Below are positions 54,883 through 63,951 of a stretch of DNA of 64,000 nucleotides, in pieces. Under the pieces are notes generated by a model that was given only the letters and a program-made list of their open reading frames with translations, did no database searches and had not been told where the DNA came from. The number at the start of each line of letters is the position of its first letter. Position 1 is the stretch's first letter. A program made the translations under genes and the position numbers. Where the stretch lies: assembly GCF_004745575.1 (NCBI RefSeq), contig NZ_RPEM01000010.1:35842-99841 (forward strand), written 5' to 3'. The stretch is from Pseudotabrizicola sediminis (GTDB lineage Bacteria > Pseudomonadota > Alphaproteobacteria > Rhodobacterales > Rhodobacteraceae).

Positions 54883-56012
54883 CGGAACATCGGCGGGCGG
54901 GCATCCATCCATGCGCCTCCCGCTTTGGCCGAGGCCACCGCAGTGTGCACCGCTGCCATAGACCGCACGCCACTGGATGCGCTCGGCAACCCATCGCGCT
55001 CCGTGCCGCGGATAACATCGGCAAGGTCACAGTAAATGTTGGCCACCGCGAGGGGGAAGCCTTCGGGGTGCGCAATCGCCACCCGTGACAAGCGCTTGGC
55101 GTCATCATAAAGCCCGCCTTCGCCCTTCTCGATGATCTGGGTGCGGCCTCCGACCGGCGTGTAGATCAACTGATTTGGTTGTTCCGATGCCCAGCGAAAA
55201 CCGCCGGTTTCGCCAAACACCTGAATGTCAAAGCCATGTTGCCGCCCGATCGCGACCGACGACGTCCACAACCGTCCCACGGTGCCGCCCGCCATGCGAA
55301 AATTAACCATGGCGTCATCCTCGAGCACTCGGCCTGAGACAGTCGATGCGAAATCGGCTGACAGCTTTTCCACCTCGTCGTCACAGATAAAGCAAGCCAT
55401 GTGCAGCGCATGGATGCCGCAATCGGCAAACTGGCCCGAAACACCCGCCATCGCCGGATCATAGCGCCAGCGCACCCGCGGATTGTCGGCATCCGCCGCG
55501 TCACCGTGATGGCCGTGGCTGAAGTTGGTCACGACCAGCCGGACCTTTCCGATATCGCCCGCCCGCACCATCGCCCGGGCCTGGCGCACCATCGGATAGG
55601 CGGAGTAACAATAGTTCACCGCGCAGATCTTGCCGGTTCTCGCCGCGATGCGGACAATCTCTTCGCCCTCTTCCACGGTCACCGTCATCGGCTTTTCGCA
55701 CAGCACGTTGAACCCGGCCTCAAGGAACGCCTTGGTGATCTCGAAATGCGTCGAGTTGGGTGTGGCGACGGTGACAAGCTCCACTCGGTCGGCGCGGTTC
55801 CGTTCTCCGGCCAGCATCTCCTGCCAGTCGCCGTAGGCGCGGTCAGGCGCAACCCCCAGCCGCATCGCGTAGTCACGGCCTACCTCAGCCCGATGGTCCA
55901 GCGCTCCCGCAGCAAGGATGAAATGCCCGTCTGCCAGCGCGCCAAGGCGGTGGGCCGGGCCGATCTGGCTGCCCTCGCCGCCGCCGATCATGCCCCAGTT
56001 CAATTTTGCCAT
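54879..56012 (-). CDS. Gfo/Idh/MocA dehydrogenase (inositol dehydrogenase-like)
   Basis: 377 residues. NAD-binding WGMIGGGEGSQIGPAHRLGA at the N-terminus, with CEKPMTVTVEEGEEIV containing the EKP motif (Lys for catalysis), and a C-terminal alpha/beta domain with GQFADCGIHALHMACF. Family members oxidise inositol isomers and related sugars with NAD. It is one of two such genes here; this one resembles the longer scyllo-inositol or other-polyol branch, while the one at 56928 could be IolG. The 3' end overlaps the lacI stop by four bases. Confidence 0.85.
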   Translation of the reverse strand: MAKLNWGMIGGGEGSQIGPAHRLGALADGHFILAAGALDHRAEVGRDYAMRLGVAPDRAYGDWQEMLAGERNRADRVELVTVATPNSTHFEITKAFLEAGFNVLCEKPMTVTVEEGEEIVRIAARTGKICAVNYCYSAYPMVRQARAMVRAGDIGKVRLVVTNFSHGHHGDAADADNPRVRWRYDPAMAGVSGQFADCGIHALHMACFICDDEVEKLSADFASTVSGRVLEDDAMVNFRMAGGTVGRLWTSSVAIGRQHGFDIQVFGETGGFRWASEQPNQLIYTPVGGRTQIIEKGEGGLYDDAKRLSRVAIAHPEGFPLAVANIYCDLADVIRGTERDGLPSASSGVRSMAAVHTAVASAKAGGAWMDARPPMFR

Positions 56013-56024
56013 GATTTTGGTTCC

Positions 56025-56918
56025 TCAGTTGAAGCCGATGGATTCAAGATATTCCCGGTTCACCCGGGCATCGTCGATAGGCCTGACATCCAGCGTGGGG
56101 TCGCAATCCTGCTCCACCGTGCACCAGCCCTGATAGCCCGCATCCAGCAAAATCTGGCGAACCGACGGAAAATCCACGTCGCCCTTGCCAAGGTTGCAAA
56201 AAATGCCCTGCCCGCAGGCGTCATAGAACCCGGTGCTTTTGGTGATGGCGGCGGCCTTCACCACCGGATCGATGTCCTTGAAATGCATATAGGAAATGCG
56301 ACCGATGTGGCGGCGCATGAAGCTAACGGGATCATAGCCCGCATAGGAATGGTGGCCTGTGTCGAAGCAGATCTTCAGAATGCTTTCGTCGACCTCGTCC
56401 AGCAGACGCTCCAGTTCCGGCTCAAAGTCGATGAAGCCTGCAGCATGGGCGTGGATGCCGACGGTCAGGCCATAGTCCTCGGCCCCCAGTCTGGCCACGG
56501 CGGCAATGCGGTCTCTAAAGGCGGCCCATTCGGCGGCGTCCATCTGCTCGGCCGCATTCGCGCGGCCTGCAGTGGGCGCACGGCGTGGCGATATGCTGTC
56601 GATCAGCACAAGATGCCTTGCACCATGTGCCGTCAGCGCCTTGCAGGTGCGGATCGAGGCATCCCACACCTCTTCCCACTTAGCCGGATCATGGAACGGG
56701 CGGAACACCACGCCGCCGATCAACTCCAGCCCGTTGGTCTCCAGCGCTTCGCCAAGGATAGCAGGATTTTCGGGCATGAAGCCGATGGGGCCGAGTTCGA
56801 TCCCTGTGTAGCCAGCGGTTGCACAATCGGCCAGCACCTGACGCCAGGCCGGATTGCGGGGGTCATCTGCAAACTCCACCCCCCAGGAACAGGGGGCATT
56901 GCCGATACGGATGGTCAT
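56025..56918 (-). CDS. iolE: Inosose dehydratase
   Basis: 297 residues of the xylose-isomerase-like TIM barrel family. MTIRIGNAPCSWGVEFADDP is the typical IolE start. Metal ligands are visible around GIHAHAAGFIDFE, ILKICFDTGHHSYAG, ISYMHFKDIDP and CTVEQDCDPTL. It converts scyllo-inosose to the diketo intermediate that IolD hydrolyses. Twelve bases separate it from the dehydrogenase downstream, and nine from the one upstream: a three-gene minus-strand operon. Confidence 0.92.
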   Translation of the reverse strand: MTIRIGNAPCSWGVEFADDPRNPAWRQVLADCATAGYTGIELGPIGFMPENPAILGEALETNGLELIGGVVFRPFHDPAKWEEVWDASIRTCKALTAHGARHLVLIDSISPRRAPTAGRANAAEQMDAAEWAAFRDRIAAVARLGAEDYGLTVGIHAHAAGFIDFEPELERLLDEVDESILKICFDTGHHSYAGYDPVSFMRRHIGRISYMHFKDIDPVVKAAAITKSTGFYDACGQGIFCNLGKGDVDFPSVRQILLDAGYQGWCTVEQDCDPTLDVRPIDDARVNREYLESIGFN

Positions 56919-56927
56919 GGGTTGTCC

Positions 56928-58043
56928 TTATGTTTTGGGAACGGCGTGCCAGCGCCCGTCGGCGGCTGACCGGAAGGCGGTTTCGATGATCTGTGCCACG
57001 GCAAGTCCGTCGCGGAAGGTGGGCCAGACTGGTTTTCCGGTTGCGATTGCTGTCAGAAAATCGCGCGCCTCGATGATGATCTGATCCTGATATCCAGTGC
57101 CATGCCCCGGCCCCTGACAGAATGCGCCGTAGTCCGGATGCTCTGGACCCGTCAAAATGCGGGTAAAGCCGCGTGTGGCCTGCGGTCCCTCCGCCCGATA
57201 CAGATGGATAGCGTTCTGATCTTCCTGATCAAAGCGGATCGCGCCCCTTGTGCCGTGTATTTCGTAGGCATAGCCCATCTTGCGGCCCGTTGCGGTGCGG
57301 CTGGCATACAGATGCCCCATAACGCCAGAGGCAAAGCGCAGCATCATCTGGGCGTGGTCGTCATTGGTAACGCTCACCGGGCCATCGGGGCCGGGCCGGG
57401 TAGCATGCACCGTTTCGATCCGCGCAGAAAGCTCTGCCACATCGCCCATCAGCGCCAGCGTCAGGTTGATCGGGTGCGGCGACAGATCGCCCATGGTGCC
57501 ATTGGCCCGACCGGAGGTGCGCCATGTGGCGGGCTGGTCTGGGTCCGCCAGAAAATCCTCGGTATGTTCGGCGCGAAACCATGTGACGGTGCCGATGGCC
57601 CCTGTCGCCAGCAACTGGCGCACGAAGCGGGTGGCGGGCGTGCGCACATAGTTGAAACCGATCATGTTGGGCAGGCCCGACGCGTCGGCCGCCGCTGTCA
57701 TGGCGATGGCATCCTCCAGCGAGGCCCCCAGCGGTTTTTCGCAAAACACAGGCTTTCCGGCCGCAAAGGCCGCGAGCGCAATCTCGCGATGGGTGGACTG
57801 GGGCGAGGCGATAACCACCGCCTGCACCTTCGGATCGGCGACAAGATCCTCCCAGCTGGTCGCTGCGCGGGCAAAGCCATAGGAGGCCCGGTAGTTTTCG
57901 GCGCTTTGCGGGTTGCTTGCAGCGATGACTTCCAGACTTGGCCTCAGCGCCGTGTCAAATACGCTGGCCACGGCAGAAAGGGCCACCGCATGCGCCTTGC
58001 CCATATAGCCGCCGCCGATCAACCCGATCCCGATTCCTGCCAT
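56928..58043 (-). CDS. Gfo/Idh/MocA dehydrogenase, second copy
   Basis: 371 residues from the ATG at 58043 with GGGAGGG upstream (the open frame to 58274 crosses the promoter and is not used). N-terminal IGIGLIGGGYMGKAHAVALS, catalytic FCEKPLGASLEDAIAM, and IGFNYVRTPATRFVRQL. It is the first gene of the minus-strand operon with iolE, divergent from iolD. Likely an inositol or inositol-derivative dehydrogenase; which of the two copies is the true IolG cannot be decided by eye. Confidence 0.85.
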   Translation of the reverse strand: MAGIGIGLIGGGYMGKAHAVALSAVASVFDTALRPSLEVIAASNPQSAENYRASYGFARAATSWEDLVADPKVQAVVIASPQSTHREIALAAFAAGKPVFCEKPLGASLEDAIAMTAAADASGLPNMIGFNYVRTPATRFVRQLLATGAIGTVTWFRAEHTEDFLADPDQPATWRTSGRANGTMGDLSPHPINLTLALMGDVAELSARIETVHATRPGPDGPVSVTNDDHAQMMLRFASGVMGHLYASRTATGRKMGYAYEIHGTRGAIRFDQEDQNAIHLYRAEGPQATRGFTRILTGPEHPDYGAFCQGPGHGTGYQDQIIIEARDFLTAIATGKPVWPTFRDGLAVAQIIETAFRSAADGRWHAVPKT

Positions 58044-58069
58044 TTTTGCCCTCCCAGACACGGTCACCG

Positions 58070-58085
58070 TTGCAACCGGTTGCAA
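58070..58085. promoter_or_regulatory. LacI-type operator in the divergent iol promoter
   Basis: TTGCAACCGGTTGCAA is a perfect 16-base palindrome with the central CG of LacI/GalR operators. It lies 27 bases before the minus-strand dehydrogenase start and 67 before iolD. TTGCAA itself could serve as a -35 element for iolD, so a bound repressor would block it. Confidence 0.8.
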
Positions 58086-58152
58086 AATATCTATCCTGAG
58101 ATTATTGGCAACGCAAGCCCGGCTGGGGCGTAGCGGAACGGCAGGGGGAATG

Positions 58153-60024
58153 ATGACACAAACCGGCAGCAGCGTCAGGCTCACCGTGGCGCAGGCCATC
58201 GTGCGGTATCTGAAGAACCAGTTCATCGAGATCGACGGTGTCGAGACCCGGATCTGCGGGGGCGGCTTTGGCATCTTTGGTCATGGCAATGTGCCCTGTC
58301 TGGGCGAAGCTCTGTATCCGGTGCAAAAGGACTTGCCGCTGTATCGCGGCCAGAACGAGCAGAGCATGGGCTTTGCCGCCGCGGCTTATGCAAAATACCA
58401 ATTGCGCCGCCGCTTCATGTTCTGCACGGCCAGCGCGGGGCCCGGCACGGCCAACCTGCTTACGGCGGCGGCCCTTGCCCATGCCAACCGTCTGCCGATG
58501 CTGATGCTATGCGGCGATACCTTCCTGACCCGCCTGCCAGACCCGGTACTTCAACAACTGGAGCATTTCGGCAATCCGACCCTTGGAGTAAACGATGCAT
58601 TCAAGGCCGTCAGTCGCTACTGGGATCGCATCACCCACCCGGCACAGATCCTGCAATCGCTACCTGCTGCGCTGGCGACAATGCTTGACCCTGCCGACTG
58701 TGGCCCGGCCTTCATCGGACTGCCGCAAGACGTGCAGGGCTGGGCCTGGGACTATCCGGCGGCGTTCTTTGCCAAGCGTGTCCACCGAATCCGCCGCCAG
58801 TCGCCCGACAGTCTGGAAATTGCCGAGGCCGCAAATCTGCTGCGCGGGGCCAAGCGCCCGGTCATCGTCGCGGGGGGCGGTGTGCAGTATTCAGGTGCAG
58901 CGGGCGAATTGACCGCCTTTGCCGAAACGCATGGCATTCCCGTTGTCGAAACCATCGCCGGGAGAGCCAATTTGTTGGCGACGCATCCGCTCAACATCGG
59001 CCCGATCGGCGTGACCGGATCGGACAGCGCCAACGCGATTGCGGGGGAGGCAGATGTGGTGCTGGCGGTGGGTACGCGGTTGCAGGATTTTACTACTGGA
59101 TCGTGGACGGTCTTTGCGCCAGACGCCCGGCTGATTGGGCTGAACGCGGGGCGGCACGATGCCGCCAAACATCTGTCGCTGACGATTGTCGGTGATGCCA
59201 GGTCAGGCCTTTTGGCTCTGGATGCGGCTCTTGGCGATTGCGGCACAGACGAAAGTTGGACCGCACACGCACAGGCTGAACGCCGGATATGGGATGCCTA
59301 CGTTGCCGACAATGTCGCGCATGGAAACCGACCAAACTCCTACGCGCAGGCTATCGGCGTTGTGAACGCGCTTTGCAGTCCGCGCGACAGGGTGGTGACG
59401 GCGGCAGGCGGCCTGCCTGCTGAGGTTACGGCCAACTGGCGCACCCTTGGTATCGGCACCGTGGATGTGGAATTCGGCTTTTCCTGCATGGGCTATGAGA
59501 TTGCTGGTGGTTGGGGTGCCCGCATAGCACAGATGGAAGCCGAACCCGACCACGACACCATCGTTTTTGTCGGCGACGGCAGCTATCTGCTGATGAACTC
59601 CGACATCTATTCTTCGGTTTTGACAGACAAAAAGCTGATTGTGCTTGTGCTCGACAATGGTGGCTTTGCCGTTATCAACAAGTTGCAGAACAACACCGGG
59701 CAGGACAGCTTCAACAATCTGATCGCAGATTGCCCGACTATCGCTGCCCCTTTCACCGTTGATTTCGAGGCACATGCCCGCGCCATGGGGGCGATAGCGG
59801 AAACCGTCACCAACCCCGCCGCACTGGGCGAGGCGTTTTTGCGCGCCAAGGCCGCCCACAAGACGTCGGTGATCGTCATGCAAGTCGACCCTTACGACGG
59901 CTGGACCACCCAAGGCCATGCCTGGTGGGAAATCGGCACCGCAACCGTAACCGACTCGCCGGACGTGCGCGCCAGACATGCCGAAGTCGAGGCCGGACGT
60001 GCCCGGCAAAGGCAGGGCGTGTGA
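58153..60024 (+). CDS. iolD: 3D-(3,5/4)-trihydroxycyclohexane-1,2-dione hydrolase
   Basis: 623 residues from the ATG at 58153 (58150 is equally possible; GGGGGA precedes). ThDP-dependent enzyme: the N-terminal pyrimidine-binding domain has the activating Glu in LYRGQNEQSMGFAAAAYAKY, a central domain holds RPVIVAGGGVQYSGAAGEL, and the C-terminal pyrophosphate-binding domain has FVGDGSYLLMNSDIYSS and VLDNGGFAVINKLQNNTG (GDG...NN motif). It opens the ring of the dione to 5-deoxy-glucuronate. First gene of the plus-strand iol operon; its stop overlaps the iolC start. Confidence 0.93.
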   Translation: MTQTGSSVRLTVAQAIVRYLKNQFIEIDGVETRICGGGFGIFGHGNVPCLGEALYPVQKDLPLYRGQNEQSMGFAAAAYAKYQLRRRFMFCTASAGPGTANLLTAAALAHANRLPMLMLCGDTFLTRLPDPVLQQLEHFGNPTLGVNDAFKAVSRYWDRITHPAQILQSLPAALATMLDPADCGPAFIGLPQDVQGWAWDYPAAFFAKRVHRIRRQSPDSLEIAEAANLLRGAKRPVIVAGGGVQYSGAAGELTAFAETHGIPVVETIAGRANLLATHPLNIGPIGVTGSDSANAIAGEADVVLAVGTRLQDFTTGSWTVFAPDARLIGLNAGRHDAAKHLSLTIVGDARSGLLALDAALGDCGTDESWTAHAQAERRIWDAYVADNVAHGNRPNSYAQAIGVVNALCSPRDRVVTAAGGLPAEVTANWRTLGIGTVDVEFGFSCMGYEIAGGWGARIAQMEAEPDHDTIVFVGDGSYLLMNSDIYSSVLTDKKLIVLVLDNGGFAVINKLQNNTGQDSFNNLIADCPTIAAPFTVDFEAHARAMGAIAETVTNPAALGEAFLRAKAAHKTSVIVMQVDPYDGWTTQGHAWWEIGTATVTDSPDVRARHAEVEAGRARQRQGV

Positions 60025-61016
60025 TGGCTGACCTTTCCCGAGTGTCTGGCGGGCGCTTTCTGGTGATTGGCCGGGCGGGCATGGATCTTTACGCCGATCC
60101 CCCCGGCACCAGAACAGAAGAGGCCACCCGCTTTAGCGCCGCCTTGGGCGGGTCCTCCGCCAATATTGCTGTGGCATTGACCCGGCAGGGGTGTCGTGCG
60201 GCGCTGCTGACATGCGTGTCAGACGATGCTGTCGGACGCTTTTGCCTGAACCAGCTTGATTACTACGGCGTTGATCGCCGCCATGTACGCAGCACGGGGG
60301 GCGAGGCGCGCAATTCTCTGGCCGTTGTGGAAACACGGATCGAGAACTGCCAGTCCGTCATCTACCGCAATGGTGCCGCCGATTTTGAGATGACGGTCGC
60401 GGATGTCGAGGCAGTGGATTACACAGCCTACTCCGCCCTGATCACCACCGGCACCGTGCTGGCATCCGAGCCGTCGCGCAGCGCGGCATTTCGCGCCTTT
60501 GATCTTGCCCGCGCTGCGAGTCTTCCCCTGATCTTTGATATAGATTACCGCCCCTATTCCTGGCCATCGGCAGGGGTCGCGTCAGAGGTCTATTCTCGCG
60601 CAGGGGCGATGTGCGATGTGATTGTGGGCAATGATGTGGAATTCGGCTTCATGGCGGGCGACTATTCCCACGGGCTGGACTGCGCGCGCAATCTGGCAAA
60701 ATCGGCGCAGATCGTGGTTTACAAACGCGGCGAACATGGGGCGATCACCCTGACCGCCGATGGCGAATTCGCCTCTGGCATCTATCCGACACATGCCCTG
60801 AAACCCACCGGCGCGGGCGACAGCTTCCTCGGGGCATTTGTCGCGGCGTTGTCTGCGCGCAGGCCCTTGCTGGATTGCATCCAGCGAGGTTCGGCGGCCG
60901 CCGCCATGGTGGTGTCCCGGGTCGGATGCGCCTCGGCTATGCCGACCATCGCAGAACTGGACACGTTCATTGCCACCCACCCCGGTCCCACCCTTACTTC
61001 CGATTCCTCTCTCTGA
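60024..61016 (+). CDS. iolC: 5-dehydro-2-deoxygluconokinase
   Basis: 330 residues, PfkB/ribokinase family. The start at 60024 overlaps the iolD stop (TGATG). Sugar-binding head FLVIGRAGMDLYADPPGTRT, GGSSANIAVALTRQG, then VDRRHVRSTGGEARNSLAVV and the catalytic PTGAGDSFLGAFVAAL (GAGD, with the base Asp). It phosphorylates 5-dehydro-2-deoxygluconate. In some bacteria IolC is fused to a DUF2090 aldolase-like domain; here it is the short form, and a separate aldolase follows in the operon. Confidence 0.92.
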   Translation: MADLSRVSGGRFLVIGRAGMDLYADPPGTRTEEATRFSAALGGSSANIAVALTRQGCRAALLTCVSDDAVGRFCLNQLDYYGVDRRHVRSTGGEARNSLAVVETRIENCQSVIYRNGAADFEMTVADVEAVDYTAYSALITTGTVLASEPSRSAAFRAFDLARAASLPLIFDIDYRPYSWPSAGVASEVYSRAGAMCDVIVGNDVEFGFMAGDYSHGLDCARNLAKSAQIVVYKRGEHGAITLTADGEFASGIYPTHALKPTGAGDSFLGAFVAALSARRPLLDCIQRGSAAAAMVVSRVGCASAMPTIAELDTFIATHPGPTLTSDSSL

Positions 61017-61026
61017 AAGACCTGCC

Positions 61027-61866
61027 ATGCATATAGCGCCCCATGACAACCAGAACCGCGCCATCGTCGACATGGAAGACGCTCAGGTCCCGCTGGTGTA
61101 TTTCAACATCATCCGCCTGAAGGCGGGCGAAACCTTTGATTACCGCACCCCCGGCTATGAAACATGCGTGGTGCCCGCAACCGGCACTGTCACAGTTGAA
61201 ACACACGGAGAAACCTTTGCTTCCATCGGCAACCGGGGCGTGGATGTCTGGGATGGCGAGCCCGAGGGTGTCTATGTACCCAGCGACGTGGGCGCGCGCA
61301 TCACCGCGCTGACAGATACAGAAACCTTTGTCGCCGGCGCGAGATTTGGCGAGACGCTGCGTCCGTTCGCGATTCGGGCGGCTGATATCGACAAGATTCA
61401 GTACGGGTCCGATGACACCAAGACCCATCGCAAGATCAAGCATATCCTAGGCGCGGGCTATCACGACCGGGTCGGCCGCCTGCTCGTGTCAGAGCTCTAC
61501 ACCGTGGGCGCAGGCGGCTGGTCGGGATTTCCCAGCCACAAGCACGACACCGACCGATTGCCGGACGAGACGCGGCATGATGAGTGCTACAATTTCCGCT
61601 TCCGGCCCGACTACGGCTCGGGTCTGCAAATGTTGCAACGGGTCGATAACGAGCCGGGAGACGCCTATCACATCATGAACCGGTCCACCGTGCTGATTGA
61701 CAAGGGCTACCACCCCTGCTGTGTGCTGCCGGGGTATGAGATGTATTACTTCACCATTCTGGGCGGTCAAAGCCAGCGCAGCCTGAAGCAGTATTTCCAA
61801 CCCACCCACGCCGCGCAACTGCACACAATTCCCGGCATCATGGACATGGTGGCTAAGTTCAAATGA
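61027..61866 (+). CDS. iolB: 5-deoxy-glucuronate isomerase
   Basis: 279 residues from the ATG at 61027. Double cupin: N-terminal cupin with GETFDYRTPGYETCVVPATG, C-terminal cupin with the metal set SGFPSHKHDTDRLPDETRHD, and CVLPGYEMYYFTILGGQSQR near the end. It isomerises 5-deoxy-glucuronate to 5-dehydro-2-deoxygluconate. It overlaps the aldolase gene by four bases. Confidence 0.93.
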   Translation: MHIAPHDNQNRAIVDMEDAQVPLVYFNIIRLKAGETFDYRTPGYETCVVPATGTVTVETHGETFASIGNRGVDVWDGEPEGVYVPSDVGARITALTDTETFVAGARFGETLRPFAIRAADIDKIQYGSDDTKTHRKIKHILGAGYHDRVGRLLVSELYTVGAGGWSGFPSHKHDTDRLPDETRHDECYNFRFRPDYGSGLQMLQRVDNEPGDAYHIMNRSTVLIDKGYHPCCVLPGYEMYYFTILGGQSQRSLKQYFQPTHAAQLHTIPGIMDMVAKFK

Positions 61867-62702
61867 CGATCGCAACGCTGGCCGATGTGATGCAACCGGC
61901 GCTTCGGGGTGGATACGCGGTACCCGGCCTTGTGTGTCTGGGATGGGAAGACACCCGCGCCTATGTGATGGCCGCACAGGCCGAATGCGCGCCGGTGATC
62001 CTTCAGGCCGGGCCAGGGTGTCGCGCCCACACGCCTTTACCGGTATTGGCTGCAATGTTCCGGCATCTTGCCGCCAGCGTCGATGTGCCGGTGGTTGTGC
62101 ATCTTGACCATGGCTACACTCTGGATGAGTGCAAGGCGGCGCTCGATGCGGGGTTTACGTCAGTGATGTTCGACGGGTCAAAATTGCCGCTGGATGAGAA
62201 CATCGCGCAGACGGCCGCAGTGGTGGCCCTCGCCGATGCGGCGGGTGCATCTTGCGAGGGCGAGATCGGCTATGTCGGTTATGCTGGCGGCGCTGGGTCT
62301 GCCGGGACGGACCCCGGGCAGGCGGCGCGATTTGCGCAAGAAACCGGGGTCGATGCGATGGCGATTTCCGTGGGCAACGTGCATTTGCAGCAGGGGCCCG
62401 GCACCGGGCTCGACCTGGCCCGCATCCGAGCGATCGAGGCGCTAACAGATGCTCCTTTGGTCATTCACGGCGGCTCGGGGGTGCCCCGTGGACAGCGCGC
62501 CGAGCTGGCGGTGCATACGCGAATCTGCAAATTCAACATCGGAACCGAGCTGCGCATGGTCTTTGGAACAGCCCTGCGCTTTGCCGTCAATATAGACCCC
62601 AGCCGCTTCGACCGACTGGCGATCCTGCAGGATACCCATGAACCTGTCTTTGAGGCCGCCAGGACAATATTTTTGGGTCTTGGTGCGTCAGGCCGATCAT
62701 AG
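61863..62702 (+). CDS. iolJ: Class II aldolase (IolJ/fructose-bisphosphate aldolase family)
   Basis: 279 residues. Class II metal-dependent aldolase: VVVHLDHGYTLDECKAALDA (zinc His), FTSVMFDGSKLPLDENI, CEGEIGYVGYAGG, AISVGNVHLQQGPGTGLDL, and LVIHGGSGVPRGQ (second metal His). In the inositol pathway it would split 6-phospho-5-dehydro-2-deoxygluconate into dihydroxyacetone phosphate and malonate semialdehyde. iolA is not in the window. It is the last gene of the operon; no hairpin terminator is obvious after it. Confidence 0.87.
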   Translation: MTIATLADVMQPALRGGYAVPGLVCLGWEDTRAYVMAAQAECAPVILQAGPGCRAHTPLPVLAAMFRHLAASVDVPVVVHLDHGYTLDECKAALDAGFTSVMFDGSKLPLDENIAQTAAVVALADAAGASCEGEIGYVGYAGGAGSAGTDPGQAARFAQETGVDAMAISVGNVHLQQGPGTGLDLARIRAIEALTDAPLVIHGGSGVPRGQRAELAVHTRICKFNIGTELRMVFGTALRFAVNIDPSRFDRLAILQDTHEPVFEAARTIFLGLGASGRS

Positions 62703-62793
62703 CTCGGATTGATCGCAGCACCCCAGGATTACAAACAACTGACGAACAGCGGCTCTCCAGCGGCCCGCCGGACTGGCTGCCGGGACGTTTGCG

Positions 62794-63056
62794 TTACTCT
62801 GCCCCGATCCGGTCCAATTCCGCCGTGAGTGCGGCGACAACCATCGCGTGATCATCGGCCTGGGGCAGGCCGGACACCGTGACGGCCGCCACCACACGCC
62901 CGCCGCGTAGCCGCACCGGAACGCTGCCGCCATGGGTCGCAAAATCGGTCACCGGCAGGCCTTGTTCTGCGCCGGGTGTCGTTATATTTTTGGCCTTGAA
63001 CTTCAGCCCTACCACATCCCACAAAAAGCCACCCAGTTCTTCGCGAGCCAAAAGCC
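62794..63056 (-). pseudogene. UPF0303 (haem-degrading domain-like) protein, cut by IS3
   Basis: The minus strand holds the C-terminal part LPVTDFATHGGSVPVRLRGG and VVAAVTVSGLPQADDHAMVV, typical of UPF0303/HbpS-like proteins. Going upstream the frame runs into the start of an IS3 transposase at 63057 on the other strand; there is no ATG, only TTG at 63051. The N-terminal half is therefore missing. Confidence 0.75.
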
Positions 63057-63951
63057 GTGAGGTTTCGGTTTGTCGAGGAACAGCGCGGGGCTTTCCCGGT
63101 TGATCGGCTGTGCCGGGTGATGAATGTCAGCCCGCGTGGCCTGCGGGCCTTCCGAAGCCGTCCGGCCAGCCGCAGGCAGCACATGGACATGGTCGTTCTG
63201 GCGCACAACAAGCAGATGGCGCGCCTGAGCCTGGGCAGTTATGGCCGCCCGAGGATGACCGAAGAGTTAAAGGAAGTCGGCGTCGATGTCAGGCATCGCA
63301 GGGTCAGGCGGCTCAAACGCGAGAACGGGATTGTGGTTGAAAGAACACGCAGATTCAAAGCAACAACCGACAGCGACCACACGTTCAACATCGCCCCGAA
63401 CCTGCTGGATCGCGACTTCAGTGCGGCCGGGCCGAACCAAAAATGGGCGGGCGATATCAGCTACATCTGGACCCGCGAAGGCTGGCTGTGTCTGGCGGTG
63501 ATCCTGGGCCTGCACTCCCGGCGCGTGATCGGTTGGGCCGTGAGCAACCGTGTGAAACGCGATCTGGCGATCCGGGCCTTGAAGACGGCCATCGCCCTGC
63601 GATCCCCGCCTCGGGGCTGCATCTTCCACAGCGACCGCCCCTCTCACGGTTTGCAAGCAAACCGTTGCCGGGCAACGGGCAGCCAATACTGTTCGCATGA
63701 CTACCAGAAGATCCTGCACGAGCAGGGGTTCAGGGAGTCGATGAGCGGCAAGGGCAATTGCTACGATAACGCTGCCGTCGAGACCTTCTTCCAGACCATC
63801 AAGGTAGAGTTGATCTGGCGGCGCACCTGGGAAACCCGCCGACAGGCTGAGACAGCCATCTTCCAATACATCAACGGCTTCTATAACCCACGCCGTCGGC
63901 ACTCAGCATTGGGGAAAAAGCCCCTTGGCCTTCGAACGCCAAGTGGCCTAA
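63057..63951 (+). pseudogene. IS3-family transposase (orfB), damaged
   Basis: From a GTG at 63057 (VRFRFVEEQRGAFPVDRL), through LGSYGRPRMTEELKEVGVDV, FNIAPNLLDRDFSAAGPNQK, WAGDISYIWTREGWLCLAVI (first Asp) and IFHSDR, with the second Asp. It continues SQYCSHDYQKI and GKGNCYDNAAVETFFQT (catalytic Glu) to INGFYNPRRRHSALG. A 39-base in-frame insert separates HSDR from GSQY, and one extra A in AAAAA near 63919 shifts the frame before the proper end LAFERQVA, stop 63951. The orfA partner is not seen. Confidence 0.88.
63639..63677. repeat. 39-base palindromic insert in the IS3 transposase
   Basis: It interrupts the conserved HSDR-GSQY junction in frame, adding 13 codons. It contains two overlapping perfect hairpins: CGGTTTGC-AA-GCAAACCG (63647-63664) and CCGTTGCC-G-GGCAACGG (63662-63678). 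Confidence 0.8.

Noticed and set aside
55401..56969. 522-codon open frame on the plus strand
   Set aside because: Antisense to the Gfo/Idh dehydrogenase and iolE, both with clear family motifs.
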